In this document: one piece after another, positions 1 to 8,146 of the stretch
Numbering within the stretch: position 1 is the first letter of the stretch
How the letters are laid out: every line of letters begins with the position of its first letter
Assembly: GCA_046293075.1 (NCBI GenBank)
Contig: JBKBPL010000003.1
Span: 62,001 to 126,000, forward strand
Source: Ga0077530 sp046293075
GTDB taxonomy: Bacteria; Pseudomonadota; Alphaproteobacteria; Rhizobiales; Hyphomicrobiaceae
DNA length: 64,000 nucleotides
Reading direction: 5' to 3'
Position numbers and translations under genes: made by a program
Notes under the pieces: generated by a model
Seen by the model: the letters and a program-made list of their open reading frames with translations, nothing else
Databases searched by the model: none
Told to the model about the DNA's origin: nothing

Positions 1-195
1 CGTTGCCTGGCTGTAGCCGGCCGGCGTGAAGGCGTAGGCGCCGCGCCGCCAGCACCAGGCACCCCGATAATGTGGCCCGCGGCGCACGATGATGCCGACC
101 GGCCCCGCGGCTTCGGCAGCGCAACCGGCGGCCGTAAGATCCGGGTCTATTCCCAGCGCGACCAGGAGCTGTTTTTCCATGATGGCTGCGGACAT
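1..195 (-). CDS. Hypothetical protein, 3' part beyond window edge
   Basis: The reading frame opens at an ATG with a GGAGA ribosome site about 7 nt upstream and stays open for 65 codons to the left edge, so the C-terminus is missing. The visible part begins MSAAIMEKQLL and has a hydrophobic stretch GPVGIIVRR followed by an aromatic GAWCWRRGAY segment. A second ATG lies five codons in. It is downstream of dxs on the same strand, separated by about 300 nt. I do not recognise the family. Confidence 0.45.
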   Translation of the reverse strand, partial: MSAAIMEKQLLVALGIDPDLTAAGCAAEAAGPVGIIVRRGPHYRGAWCWRRGAYAFTPAGYSQAT

Positions 196-492
196 GCACC
201 ATCTCCACCACAATAGCGAACGCGCCCGGTGATGGCGGATACCAACACCCGGCGACCTCGCCGGCGCGCCAGCCCTCGCGTCGCGCCGGTTGATTCAAAT
301 TTGCCGGAATTACACGTCCAATTCCATGATTTACGGAAGTTAATATGATCCGCGCGTGAACGCGGAAGGTCGGATTTGGGGGCGGGCATTAAGGCGCCGG
401 AAACCATGCCCGGCGCTGGCCTCGCAGGAGAGGTCCGGCACTAGATTTCGGATACGGCACCAAGGCGCTCGACGTGCGGTACGAGCAGCCCC
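196..492. other. Intergenic stretch downstream of dxs
   Basis: About 300 nt between the partial left-edge gene and the end of dxs. I see no convincing gene. A small inverted repeat TCCGCG/CGCGGA with a 6-nt loop lies at 349-366, and the stretch around 300-350 is AT-richer than its surroundings, as expected for a promoter of the leftward gene. Confidence 0.4.
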
Positions 493-2421
493 TCAAGCCC
501 GTCCGCCGGCCTCGTTGGCCTCGACGGGACGGCCGAGGGCACCGAGCGCGGTCGCGACGATGCCGGCTGCGCCGAGCCCTGCGCGCTCGTACATGCGTTC
601 GGGCTTGTCGTGGTCGATGAAGACGTCGGGCAGCACCATGGGACGGACCTTGAGCCCGCTGTCGAGCAGCCCTGAGCTGGCGAGGAACTGAAGGACGTGA
701 CTGGCGAAGCCGCCGATCGCGCCTTCCTCGATCGTGATCATCACTTCGTGATTGCGGGCGAGGCGGCGCACGAGATCCTCGTCGAGCGGCTTGGCGAACC
801 GCGCATCAGCGACCGTCGTTGGGAGGCCCAGCGCGGCGAGCTGGTCGGCAGCCTTGAGGCTCTCGGCGAGTCGGGTGCCGAGCGAGAGGATGGCGACAGC
901 CGAGCCCTCGCGAATGATACGGCCCTTGCCGATCTCGAGCGGCACGCCGACGTCGGGCAACTCCACGCCGACGCCCTCGCCCCGCGGGTAGCGGAAGGCG
1001 CTCGGGCGGTCGTCGATGGCGACCGCGGTCGCGACCATATGCCGAAGCTCGGCTTCGTCAGCGGCAGCCATGATCACGAAGTCGGGCAGGCAGCCGAGAT
1101 AGGCGAGGTCGAAGGCACCCGCGTGCGTCGGGCCGTCGGCGCCGACGAGGCCGGCGCGGTCGAGGGCGAAGCGTACCGGGAGCCGTTGAATCGCGACATC
1201 GTGCACGACCTGGTCATAGGCGCGCTGGAGGAAGGTCGAGTAGATGGCAGCGAACGGCTTGTAGCCTTCCGCGGCGAGGCCGGCGGCGAAGGTCACACCG
1301 TGCTGCTCGGCGATCCCGACGTCGAAGGTCCGCTCGGGGAAGGCCCGGCCGAAAATGTCGAGACCGGTGCCCGAGGGCATGGCGGCGGTAACGGCGACGA
1401 TCTTCGGATCCTTGCGCGCCTCGGCGACGAGGCTGTCGGCGAAGACCTTGGTATAGCTCGGTGCGTTCGGCTTGACCTTCACCTGGGCGCCGGTGACGAC
1501 GTTGAACTTGTTGACGCCGTGGTACTTGTCGTCGGAGGCCTCGGCGGGCGGATAGCCCTTGCCCTTCCTCGTCACGACGTGGACGAGGATCGGCCCGTGA
1601 TCGGCGTCGCGGACGTTCTTCAGAACCGGAAGCAGGACATTGAGATCATGCCCGTCGATCGGGCCGACGTAGTAGAAGCCAAGTTCCTCGAAGAGCGTGC
1701 CGCCGGTCCAGTACGTGCGGGTGTACTCTTCCACGCGGGCGGCGCGAAGCTCCCACTGCTTGGGGAGCCGCTTGGCGAGTTGCTTCATGGCCTCGCGCAA
1801 ATGCAGGTAGGTGCCGCTCGAGGTGATGCGCGCGAGATAGGTCGAGAGCGCGCCGACCGGGGGCGCGATCGACATGTCGTTGTCGTTGAGGATGACGACC
1901 AGGCGCTCGCTGCGTGCCCCGGCATTGTTCATGGCCTCGTAGGCCATGCCGGCACTCATGGCGCCGTCGCCGATCACGCAGACGACGTGGTTCTTGCCGC
2001 CGTCGAGATCCCGGGCGACGGCCATGCCGAGGCCCGCCGAGATCGACGTCGAGGAGTGCGCGGCGCCGAACGGGTCATACGCGCTCTCGGCCCGCTTGGT
2101 GAAGCCGGAGAGGCCGCCGCCCTGGCGGAGCGTGCGGATGCGGTCGCGTCGGCCGGTGAGGATCTTATGCGGGTAGGCCTGGTGGCCGACGTCCCAGATG
2201 AGGCGATCGCGCGGCGTGTCGAACACATAGTGGAGGGCGACGGTCAGCTCCACGACACCGAGGCCGGCTCCAAGATGGCCACCCGTCACGGAGACCGCGT
2301 CGATGGTCTCGTGGCGCAACTCGTCGGCGAGCTGCCTGAGGTCCTTCTCCGGCAGCGCACGCAGCTCGTCAGGCGTGCGCACCTGGTCGAGGAGGGGCGT
2401 CTTGCTCGTGGTGTGGGGCAT
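493..2421 (-). CDS. dxs: 1-deoxy-D-xylulose-5-phosphate synthase
   Basis: Thiamine-diphosphate enzyme condensing pyruvate with glyceraldehyde 3-phosphate, the first step of the MEP isoprenoid pathway; it also feeds thiamine and pyridoxal synthesis. The 642-residue protein has the family length. Seen: the GHQAYPHK segment with the conserved His near residue 80, the ThDP/Mg motif GDGAMSAGMAYEAMNNAG from residue 151, the NDNDMSIAPPVGALS segment, and the transketolase central domain with DVGIAEQHG. The ATG at 2421 is preferred to an in-frame TTG at 2424. Upstream on the same strand come a small secreted protein, xseB and a histone deacetylase homologue, the usual rhizobial neighbourhood. Confidence 0.97.
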   Translation of the reverse strand: MPHTTSKTPLLDQVRTPDELRALPEKDLRQLADELRHETIDAVSVTGGHLGAGLGVVELTVALHYVFDTPRDRLIWDVGHQAYPHKILTGRRDRIRTLRQGGGLSGFTKRAESAYDPFGAAHSSTSISAGLGMAVARDLDGGKNHVVCVIGDGAMSAGMAYEAMNNAGARSERLVVILNDNDMSIAPPVGALSTYLARITSSGTYLHLREAMKQLAKRLPKQWELRAARVEEYTRTYWTGGTLFEELGFYYVGPIDGHDLNVLLPVLKNVRDADHGPILVHVVTRKGKGYPPAEASDDKYHGVNKFNVVTGAQVKVKPNAPSYTKVFADSLVAEARKDPKIVAVTAAMPSGTGLDIFGRAFPERTFDVGIAEQHGVTFAAGLAAEGYKPFAAIYSTFLQRAYDQVVHDVAIQRLPVRFALDRAGLVGADGPTHAGAFDLAYLGCLPDFVIMAAADEAELRHMVATAVAIDDRPSAFRYPRGEGVGVELPDVGVPLEIGKGRIIREGSAVAILSLGTRLAESLKAADQLAALGLPTTVADARFAKPLDEDLVRRLARNHEVMITIEEGAIGGFASHVLQFLASSGLLDSGLKVRPMVLPDVFIDHDKPERMYERAGLGAAGIVATALGALGRPVEANEAGGRA

Positions 2422-2480
2422 CAAGTTTCCAGCTCAGGATATCGGGCGCCGGGGCGCCGAGTACGACGCTAAAGAACGTA

Positions 2481-2494
2481 GCAGAAGCTTCTGC
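2481..2494. promoter_or_regulatory. 14-bp perfect palindrome upstream of dxs
   Basis: GCAGAAGCTTCTGC is a perfect palindrome about 60 nt upstream of the dxs start, in the AT-richer part of the intergenic region. Its position fits an operator for a dimeric regulator, but no regulator is identified and a palindrome of this length can occur by chance. Confidence 0.3.
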
Positions 2495-2667
2495 CAATAC
2501 ACGCAGAAAAGCCAATCCTCAACCGGCGGACGCTCAGGTTGATGACGCCAAAGGTCGCAAGGCTTGCCTGGTCGGCTACCAAAGCCGACCCGCGCGCCGC
2601 AAAAACCCGCCAGTCCAGCGGCCGATGGACGGCGGGCCACCCTTTCCCCTCCCGGGCAATGCACAGC

Positions 2668-2955
2668 TCAGATCGCCGGGGGCAAGAAGACGCAGATGAC
2701 GCGCATCTGGCCATCCCAGGACCGGCGCATGCAGACGTGCATCCGGTGGTCCTTGGATTCGCGCCGGGTCATGGACGAGGGGACGATGCCGGTGCCATGC
2801 TTTGAGGTGACGACGAGCGTGTCGCCCTCACGGAGCTCGGCACGCTCCACCGGCGCGCAGTCCATGCCGTGGCAGCACTCAATCGGATACCATTCATGCG
2901 CGCTCGCGGGCGCGGGGACCATCAGAGCCAAGAGAAGGACAAGCCTGGACCGCAT
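2668..2955 (-). CDS. Small secreted cysteine-containing protein
   Basis: A 95-residue protein with a clear signal peptide (MRSRLVLLLALMVPAPASA, cleavage after ASA) and a mature part starting HEWYPIECCHGMDCAPV. Cysteines occur in the CCHGMDC cluster, a CMRR segment and near the C-terminus (VICVFLPP). Similar short periplasmic proteins are common in Hyphomicrobiales, but I know of no assigned role. Metal binding or disulfide formation is only an inference from the Cys/His content. It lies between xseB and dxs on the same strand. Confidence 0.75.
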   Translation of the reverse strand: MRSRLVLLLALMVPAPASAHEWYPIECCHGMDCAPVERAELREGDTLVVTSKHGTGIVPSSMTRRESKDHRMHVCMRRSWDGQMRVICVFLPPAI

Positions 2956-3267
2956 GGTGACCTCGTGGGTTTATCCGCTCACCGTGCTTCCCCCCATTTC
3001 ATGAGCTTCTTCTCGATAGGATTGTCCCGACCAACTCGGCCGGGGATTATGCGTTCCCGCCCTGGCCGGGGCAGTGGCCCGATCTTCTCGCGATTCTTGC
3101 GGCGTGCGCACAGGCGGGCGGTCTATCCCCGGGCATTTGCCGCGCAATTTCTGGTCAAACTGCCGGCGAAATGCGCTGGCGCGCCTCTGGCGGCGGACCG
3201 TCTATTCGTTCCGCTCCAAGCGCGCAGCATCAGGGTCGGATCCCCTGGCTGGCCCGGGGGGCGCGCC
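2956..3267. other. Intergenic stretch between secreted protein and xseB
   Basis: About 312 nt with no supported gene. The open frames on either strand show no recognisable protein. It probably holds the promoter of the small secreted protein gene and the end of the xseB transcript. Confidence 0.4.
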
Positions 3268-3540
3268 TCAGGTGTCCTTGTCGGGATCCAGTGGCGCCGT
3301 GCCTTTCGGCGTCCCGTCGCCGGCAAAGGTGAGCTTCTCGACCTTGGCCTCGGCCTGCTTGAGCAGGCGGTCGCAATGGTCCTTCAGCGCCTCGCCGCGC
3401 TCATAGATGCTGATCGACTCCTCGAGCTCGACATCGCCGCGCTCGAGGCGGCCGACGATCGCTTCGAGCTCCTTGAGCGCGCGCTCGAACGACATCTCGC
3501 GGATATCGGCGTGCCGCGTCTGCGGCTTGGCTGTCTGCAT
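3268..3540 (-). CDS. xseB: Exodeoxyribonuclease VII small subunit
   Basis: Small subunit of exonuclease VII, which partners the XseA catalytic subunit in degrading single-stranded DNA. The 90-residue protein carries the family signature: SFERALKELEAIVGRLERGD, then LEESISIYERGEAL and a C-terminal helix with LKQAEAKVEKL. It forms the helical hairpin typical of XseB and has an acidic, disordered tail (PLDPDKDT). It follows the histone deacetylase-like gene by 28 nt and is probably cotranscribed with it. xseA is not in the window. Confidence 0.95.
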   Translation of the reverse strand: MQTAKPQTRHADIREMSFERALKELEAIVGRLERGDVELEESISIYERGEALKDHCDRLLKQAEAKVEKLTFAGDGTPKGTAPLDPDKDT

Positions 3541-3568
3541 GGTGGCTGGTCTCCCCAGGGACGGGACG

Positions 3569-4519
3569 CTACGCGCCGGCGTCCATCAGGCCCTTGACGT
3601 GAACGGCGACCGAGCGGGCGAGGCCGGTCAGATTGTAGCCCCCCTCGAGCATCGAGACGAGGCGCCCCTGCGCATGACGGCGGGCCACCTCGGCGATGGC
3701 CTCGGTCGCCCAGGCAAAGTCGCTTTCGACAAGCTGCAGGTTTGCCAATGGGTCGTCGCGGTGGGCATCAAAACCTGCAGAGATCAATACCAGATCGGGG
3801 CCGAAGTTCCGCAAGGCGGGCAGTATGCGCGATTCCATCGCCTCGCGGAACCGCTCGCCGCCGTCTCCCGGCCGGAGCGGCGCATTGAAGATATTGCCCA
3901 CACCGGTTTCGCCGAGCGCGCCCGTGCCGGGATAAAGCGGCATCTGGTGCGTAGACGCGAAAAAGAGATCCTTGTCGTTCCAGAAGATGTCTTGCGTGCC
4001 ATTGCCGTGGTGAACATCGAAATCGACGACCGCCACACGCTCGGCGCCATGCTTCCTGCGGGCATACATGGCGGCGATCGCCACGTTGTTGAAGATGCAG
4101 AAGCCCATTGCGCGTGCGGTCTCGGCATGATGGCCGCAGGGCCGCACCTGGCAGAAGGCATTGGCGATGCCGGACGTCTTGTCGATCACGGCATCCACGG
4201 CGCGCAGCCCGGCGCCCACGGCCCTGAGCGCGGCTTCCCACGAGCCAGAGGACAGAAGCGTATCGCCGTCGAGGTGGACGGGTTCTTCGCCCGGCGCCGG
4301 TCGGAGCTCCTTGATCCGATCGATATAGCTCTGCGGATGCGCCAGTGCGATCCACTCTTCGACGTCGTCGCGCAGCGGTGCCTCCTCGCGGCGGAGCGTC
4401 TGGAAGATGTCGTGGGCGAGCACCCTGTCGATGGCGCGCATCCGATCCGGGCGCTCGGGATGACCCGGTCCGGTATCGTGCTCGAGGAAGACGGGGTGCG
4501 TCAGCAGCAGTGTTGTCAT
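3569..4519 (-). CDS. Histone deacetylase family protein
   Basis: Class II-like bacterial histone deacetylase / acetylpolyamine amidohydrolase homologue, a zinc amidohydrolase removing acyl groups from lysines or small amines. In the 316-residue protein I see GHPERPDRM near residue 19, the paired catalytic histidines RPCGHHAE (130-131), the zinc-binding DFDVHHGNGTQDIFW (D168, H170), SAGFDAHRDDPL (D251) and EGGYN with the catalytic Tyr 295, so it looks active. The ATG at 4519 gives the normal family N-terminus; longer upstream frames add unrelated residues. The gene precedes xseB and dxs, a recurring rhizobial arrangement. The substrate cannot be read from the sequence. Confidence 0.93.
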   Translation of the reverse strand: MTTLLLTHPVFLEHDTGPGHPERPDRMRAIDRVLAHDIFQTLRREEAPLRDDVEEWIALAHPQSYIDRIKELRPAPGEEPVHLDGDTLLSSGSWEAALRAVGAGLRAVDAVIDKTSGIANAFCQVRPCGHHAETARAMGFCIFNNVAIAAMYARRKHGAERVAVVDFDVHHGNGTQDIFWNDKDLFFASTHQMPLYPGTGALGETGVGNIFNAPLRPGDGGERFREAMESRILPALRNFGPDLVLISAGFDAHRDDPLANLQLVESDFAWATEAIAEVARRHAQGRLVSMLEGGYNLTGLARSVAVHVKGLMDAGA

Positions 4520-4559
4520 GCGAGGGGCACGCTCGTGTCGGAGGAGAGGGGCGGCCGGC

Positions 4560-4886
4560 TCACCCGTTCGGCAACTTGAAGAAGGGTGCCGGCAGCAGGA
4601 TCTTATTCTCCTGCTTGAGGAGGGCGCCGAGCTCCTGCGAACGGCGCACGTAGTCGAGCCACTCGGGGTCGGCCCACAGCGCCGCACGTCGCGCTGTGCG
4701 GTCGGCGAGGTCCTTATAGGCCCAGATGTGGACGTAGGTATTCACGTCACCGACCTCCGTGGTCGCGTAGAGGACCGGCTGACCCAAATGCCGCGTCTGC
4801 GGCTTCAACCCGTACTGCTCGTACTGGACAAGGTGCGCGCGGACCATGCCGGGCTTCACGGTGTAGGTGCGGTGATCGAAGATCAT
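4560..4886 (-). CDS. NIPSNAP family protein
   Basis: A 108-residue ferredoxin-like-fold protein starting MIFDHRTYTVKPG, with the NIPSNAP pattern: a Y-T/x-G N-terminal strand, GDVNTYVHIWAYKDLADR in the middle, then RRAALWADPEWLDYV and a final hydrophobic LLPAPFFKL. Members often occur with aromatic or small-molecule catabolism genes, but the biochemical role is mostly unknown. The stop is about 40 nt upstream of the deacetylase gene. The start at 4886 was chosen because upstream residues do not match the family. Confidence 0.85.
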   Translation of the reverse strand: MIFDHRTYTVKPGMVRAHLVQYEQYGLKPQTRHLGQPVLYATTEVGDVNTYVHIWAYKDLADRTARRAALWADPEWLDYVRRSQELGALLKQENKILLPAPFFKLPNG

Positions 4887-5043
4887 GTGGGCTCTCGCGG
4901 GGCTTGAGGGCGGCCCCCACAGCCTAGTGGGAAGCAGGCCGCCAGGGAAGGCACGCCGGGTATGCAGCGGATGGGCACATTGCGGCGGCGGGCGGATCAA
5001 GCCTAAGCTTGTGTTCGAGCGGCTGCATTCCGGAGTGACAACA

Positions 5044-5343
5044 ATGACCACAGCGCGCCCTAAGGCGGTTGCGACGGTGCTGATCGAGAATGAGCGCGTC
5101 ATCACGACGCGCTGGGATTTTGCGCCGGGGGCCGAGACGGGCTGGCACCGCCACGGCCACGATTATGTGGTGCTGCCGGTGACGGATGGGGCGCTCAAGC
5201 TCGAGGAGCCGGGCGGGACGGAGCGGGTCGTGCCCCTGACCAATGGCGTGCCGTACTTCCGGGGCGAGGGCGTCGAGCACAATGTGATCAACCCGACCGA
5301 CCACGCCGTCGCGTTCATCGAGGTCGAGATCAAGAAGGGCTAG
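5044..5343 (+). CDS. Cupin domain protein
   Basis: A 99-residue single-domain cupin. Cupin motif 1 is visible as GWHRHGHDYVVLPVTDGALKLEE and motif 2 around YFRGEGVEHNVINP, supplying the His residues that usually bind a metal. Short cupins of this type are often small-molecule-binding or isomerase-like proteins of unknown substrate. The ATG at 5044 follows a GGAG site at proper spacing. An in-frame extension to 4885 overlaps the divergent NIPSNAP gene and is rejected. The two genes share a roughly 160-nt divergent promoter region. Confidence 0.85.
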   Translation: MTTARPKAVATVLIENERVITTRWDFAPGAETGWHRHGHDYVVLPVTDGALKLEEPGGTERVVPLTNGVPYFRGEGVEHNVINPTDHAVAFIEVEIKKG

Positions 5344-5354
5344 GCACGGCGCGT

Positions 5355-5828
5355 TCAGTTGTGGCCGCCAGAACCGTCGGCGGCCTTGTCGGAGAACTGC
5401 GTCTTGCCTTCGAAGCCGCTCTTGACCTCGCCGAAGTACTTGGCGTCGTCGCCGGCCATCAGGCTCGGGTTGCAATGCGGGGCGCAGTTGTAGGTTTCGC
5501 GCTTGGTGCCCCTATAGAGGCTCACCTGGCTCGTGCCGTCGCGGACCACGACCACCCGCTGGTCCTGGATGACGTTGCGATCGGCATCCAGGGCGATGAC
5601 GTTCGTGATGCCGAACGTCCGACCGGTGACGACCAGCAGGTTCGGCGATTGCACTGTCACGTCGGCAATGCTCGGGTTGCCAATGATGATCGAGCTGACC
5701 GGGCGCGGCACACGCAGGAGTTGGGACTGATCGTACTTGACGACGAGGTCGCCGGCGACTGCGGCCGGGGCCAGGGCAAACATCGCAATGACGACGTGGG
5801 CGAAGCGGCAGATGGCTTTGGCAGGCAT
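5355..5828 (-). CDS. CpaC-type pilus assembly N-terminal domain protein
   Basis: Periplasmic protein of 157 residues with a signal peptide ending near AAVAG. It matches the N-terminal domain of CpaC/RcpA secretins and related stand-alone proteins: LRVPRPVSSIIIGNPSIADVTV, then LLVVTGRTFGITNVIALD. The secretin barrel is absent, so this is not a channel by itself. The C-terminus has two Cys (YNCAPHCNP) and an unstructured tail. No other tad/cpa pilus gene is nearby, so a link to pili is only by domain. It converges with the cupin gene, 11 nt apart. Confidence 0.8.
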   Translation of the reverse strand: MPAKAICRFAHVVIAMFALAPAAVAGDLVVKYDQSQLLRVPRPVSSIIIGNPSIADVTVQSPNLLVVTGRTFGITNVIALDADRNVIQDQRVVVVRDGTSQVSLYRGTKRETYNCAPHCNPSLMAGDDAKYFGEVKSGFEGKTQFSDKAADGSGGHN

Positions 5829-5964
5829 GGGTGACCATCCTCGGCAAGGCGGGGGCGGAACGGTTATTGCCGAGTTAGCCACCAATTCGTGAAGGAAAGG
5901 CAAACGGCGGGCCCGGAATGGGCCCGAGCAACCCGCCTCACCGGTCGCGGGGAGGGCTCGTCCC

Positions 5965-7080
5965 TCAGCGGGCAGTCACCTCGCTGCCCCCGACCCGGTG
6001 ATCCGTCAGGACTTCCGGCTTGAAGGCAACGCCATGCCCCGGGGCCTCGCCCGGCTTGAGCAGGCCATCGACGGGGATTGCGGGGGTGACCCAGAGATCG
6101 TCGTTCCAGTCCATGTACTCGAGGTAGTTCGCGTTGGGGATCGAGGCCATCACATGCACGTTCAACTCGTGGAAGAGGTGGGGCGCGATCTGGAGGCCCC
6201 ATGTATCGGCGATGGCTGCAATCTTGCGCAGCTCGGTGAGACCCCCGCGCATGGGATCGGGCTGGAGAATGGGTGACGAGGGCGTGCGGAAGAAGGGCCG
6301 CAGGTCGTAGCGCGTGAAATGGCTCTCGCCGCCCACGACGCGGGTCTTGAGCGCGGCGGCCACGCGCTGGTAGCCGTCGAAGTCCTCGCACACGACCGGC
6401 TCCTCGAGCCAGTACGGATCAGCCTCGTCGATGCGGTGGCCGGCCTGGATAGCGGTATCGGCCGTCCAGCCCATGTTCACATCGATCATGATCTCGATGC
6501 CTGGGCCGAGGGCCTCGCGCATGGCGTGGACATTGCGGACATCCTCGCGCCAGGGCCGCACGTGGGCCACCTGCATCTTGATGGCCTTGAGGCCCATGCC
6601 GGTGAAGTGCTTCGCGCGCTCAATCATGCCGTCGCGGCCGAGCCCGCGCCAGCAGCCGGAGCCGTAAGCCGGAACGCTTGCCCGGGCATTGCCCCAGAGG
6701 CGGTGCAGCGGCAGGCCGGCCCGCTTGCCGACGATGTCCCAGAGCGCGATATCGACAGCCGAGAGCGCGAACGTCGCAATGCCGCCGCGGCCGACCCAGT
6801 AGGTGCTTTTCCAGAGCGTCTGCCAGATGCCCTCGACCTCGGTCGCGTCGCGGCCGAGGACCTTGGGCGCGATCATCTCTTCAAGGCAGGCGGCGACGGT
6901 CGCGGCGCCGCCGCTCAGGATGTGGAGGTAGCCGAGGCCCGTGAGACCACCCTTGGTGGCGATCTCGACCACGACAAGCTCGCGCGGGCCCGGCGGCACG
7001 ATGCCGGCGGCCGGGGGCGCGCCGCGCCAGGGCACACGCAGGAGGGTCGTCTTGAGGCTGCTGATGGTGGTGTCCGACAT
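5965..7080 (-). CDS. Mandelate racemase / muconate lactonizing enzyme family protein
   Basis: Enolase-superfamily enzyme (371 aa), capping domain then TIM barrel, probably a sugar-acid dehydratase or racemase. Metal ligands are visible at D200 (IMIDVNMGW), E226 (YWLEEPV) and E252 (GGESHF); the Asp275/His301 dyad (QPDPMRGG, APHLFHEL) fits the mandelate racemase subgroup. The KxK motif reads K168-M-Q170, so the second lysine is replaced by Gln, which affects stereospecific proton abstraction and makes substrate assignment uncertain. It lies 7 nt after the zinc dehydrogenase gene and is almost certainly cotranscribed with it. Confidence 0.88.
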   Translation of the reverse strand: MSDTTISSLKTTLLRVPWRGAPPAAGIVPPGPRELVVVEIATKGGLTGLGYLHILSGGAATVAACLEEMIAPKVLGRDATEVEGIWQTLWKSTYWVGRGGIATFALSAVDIALWDIVGKRAGLPLHRLWGNARASVPAYGSGCWRGLGRDGMIERAKHFTGMGLKAIKMQVAHVRPWREDVRNVHAMREALGPGIEIMIDVNMGWTADTAIQAGHRIDEADPYWLEEPVVCEDFDGYQRVAAALKTRVVGGESHFTRYDLRPFFRTPSSPILQPDPMRGGLTELRKIAAIADTWGLQIAPHLFHELNVHVMASIPNANYLEYMDWNDDLWVTPAIPVDGLLKPGEAPGHGVAFKPEVLTDHRVGGSEVTAR

Positions 7081-7087
7081 GACGGCC

Positions 7088-8080
7088 TCACATTTTGAGC
7101 AGGATCTTGGCCGAGGCGACAGTACCGGCAGCGAGTTCGGCGAATGCGGCGCTGCCTTCGGAAAGCGGACGTTGCTCCGTCCAGTCGATGGGGCCGAAGA
7201 TGCCGGCGGCGAGGCCGGCCAGCGTCTCGCGGAACTCGACGGGCGTGTAGCAGTAGGAGCCGATGAACGACACCTCCTGCAGCGTCAGCTTGCGCACGTC
7301 GATGCCGCCGTCGGCCGAGCCGAGGCCAATATGGATGATCACGCCGCCGGGCGCGACGAGGCGGGAGGCTTCACGGCGCGATGACGCGCCGCCATAGGCA
7401 TCAAGCACGAGGTCCATCGAGGCGGTGGCCGGCGCATTCGGTCCGCCGGGTTCGTAGGCGCCGAAGCGGCCCTTCTTCTCGAGCCGCGCGCGGCGGATGG
7501 CACTCGTCTCGGCGATGAGCGTATTGCGCGCGCCACGCGACTCGAGAACCTGCGCGGCGCAGAGCCCGATGGCGCCGCCGCCGATGACGGCAATGCGCGC
7601 GGCAGCAAGCGGCATGGCGAGCGCGCGCTCGCCAAGATTGACGGCATGATAGCCGACGGCGAGCGGCTCGGTGAGCGCCGCGAGGTCGGTCGGCAGATTG
7701 TCGGGAATGGCGAAGAGGTTCTGCTCAGGGGCCCGAACGAGCTCGGCGAAGCCACCAGGCCTTGGCATCATGGACATGATCTGCCGCGAGCGGCAGACGT
7801 GGGGGCGTCCGCCCCGGCACGCATCGCACGTGCCACACGTCACCAGCGGGTTGAGCGCAACGCGCCGGCCCTTGTAGAGGCCGGAGGTCGCGACGCCGGC
7901 AGCTTCATGGCCAAGGATCTGCGGCGGCGGGCGGCGCTCGTCGTGGCCGAGATAGGCGTGCATGTCCGAGCCGCAGATTCCGCAGACGTCGACCTTGACG
8001 ATGACGTCCTCATTGGCCTGCGGATCGGGTTCGTCCCGGAAGACGAGCGTCTTCGGTCCGGTATAGACCAGCGCCTTCAT
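7088..8080 (-). CDS. Zinc-dependent alcohol dehydrogenase
   Basis: Medium-chain dehydrogenase/reductase (330 aa), similar in outline to L-idonate, sorbitol and galactitol-phosphate dehydrogenases. Catalytic zinc ligands are visible in CGICGSD (C36) and GHEAAG (H58, E59). The structural zinc cysteines lie in TCGTCDACRGGRPHVC (82, 85, 88, 96). The cofactor-binding fold follows at IAVIGGGAIGLCAAQVL. It probably oxidises a polyol or sugar to feed the adjacent enolase-superfamily enzyme, to which it is coupled with 7 nt between stop and start. The exact substrate is not determinable. Confidence 0.9.
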   Translation of the reverse strand: MKALVYTGPKTLVFRDEPDPQANEDVIVKVDVCGICGSDMHAYLGHDERRPPPQILGHEAAGVATSGLYKGRRVALNPLVTCGTCDACRGGRPHVCRSRQIMSMMPRPGGFAELVRAPEQNLFAIPDNLPTDLAALTEPLAVGYHAVNLGERALAMPLAAARIAVIGGGAIGLCAAQVLESRGARNTLIAETSAIRRARLEKKGRFGAYEPGGPNAPATASMDLVLDAYGGASSRREASRLVAPGGVIIHIGLGSADGGIDVRKLTLQEVSFIGSYCYTPVEFRETLAGLAAGIFGPIDWTEQRPLSEGSAAFAELAAGTVASAKILLKM

Positions 8081-8146
8081 GGGTATGCCTCCGGGCGGGC
8101 CGGCGCGCCTGCTCTTCTGTCCGCGGACGCGCCAGCCAAGTGCGTA

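Noticed and set aside
697..2472. 591-codon open frame on the plus strand opposite dxs
   Set aside because: It is the antisense of a certain dxs gene in a high-GC genome; the translation is low-complexity and charged, with no family match.
4520..4687. N-terminal extension of the histone deacetylase frame
   Set aside because: Ser/Arg-rich extension overlapping the NIPSNAP gene; the family begins at the ATG at 4519.
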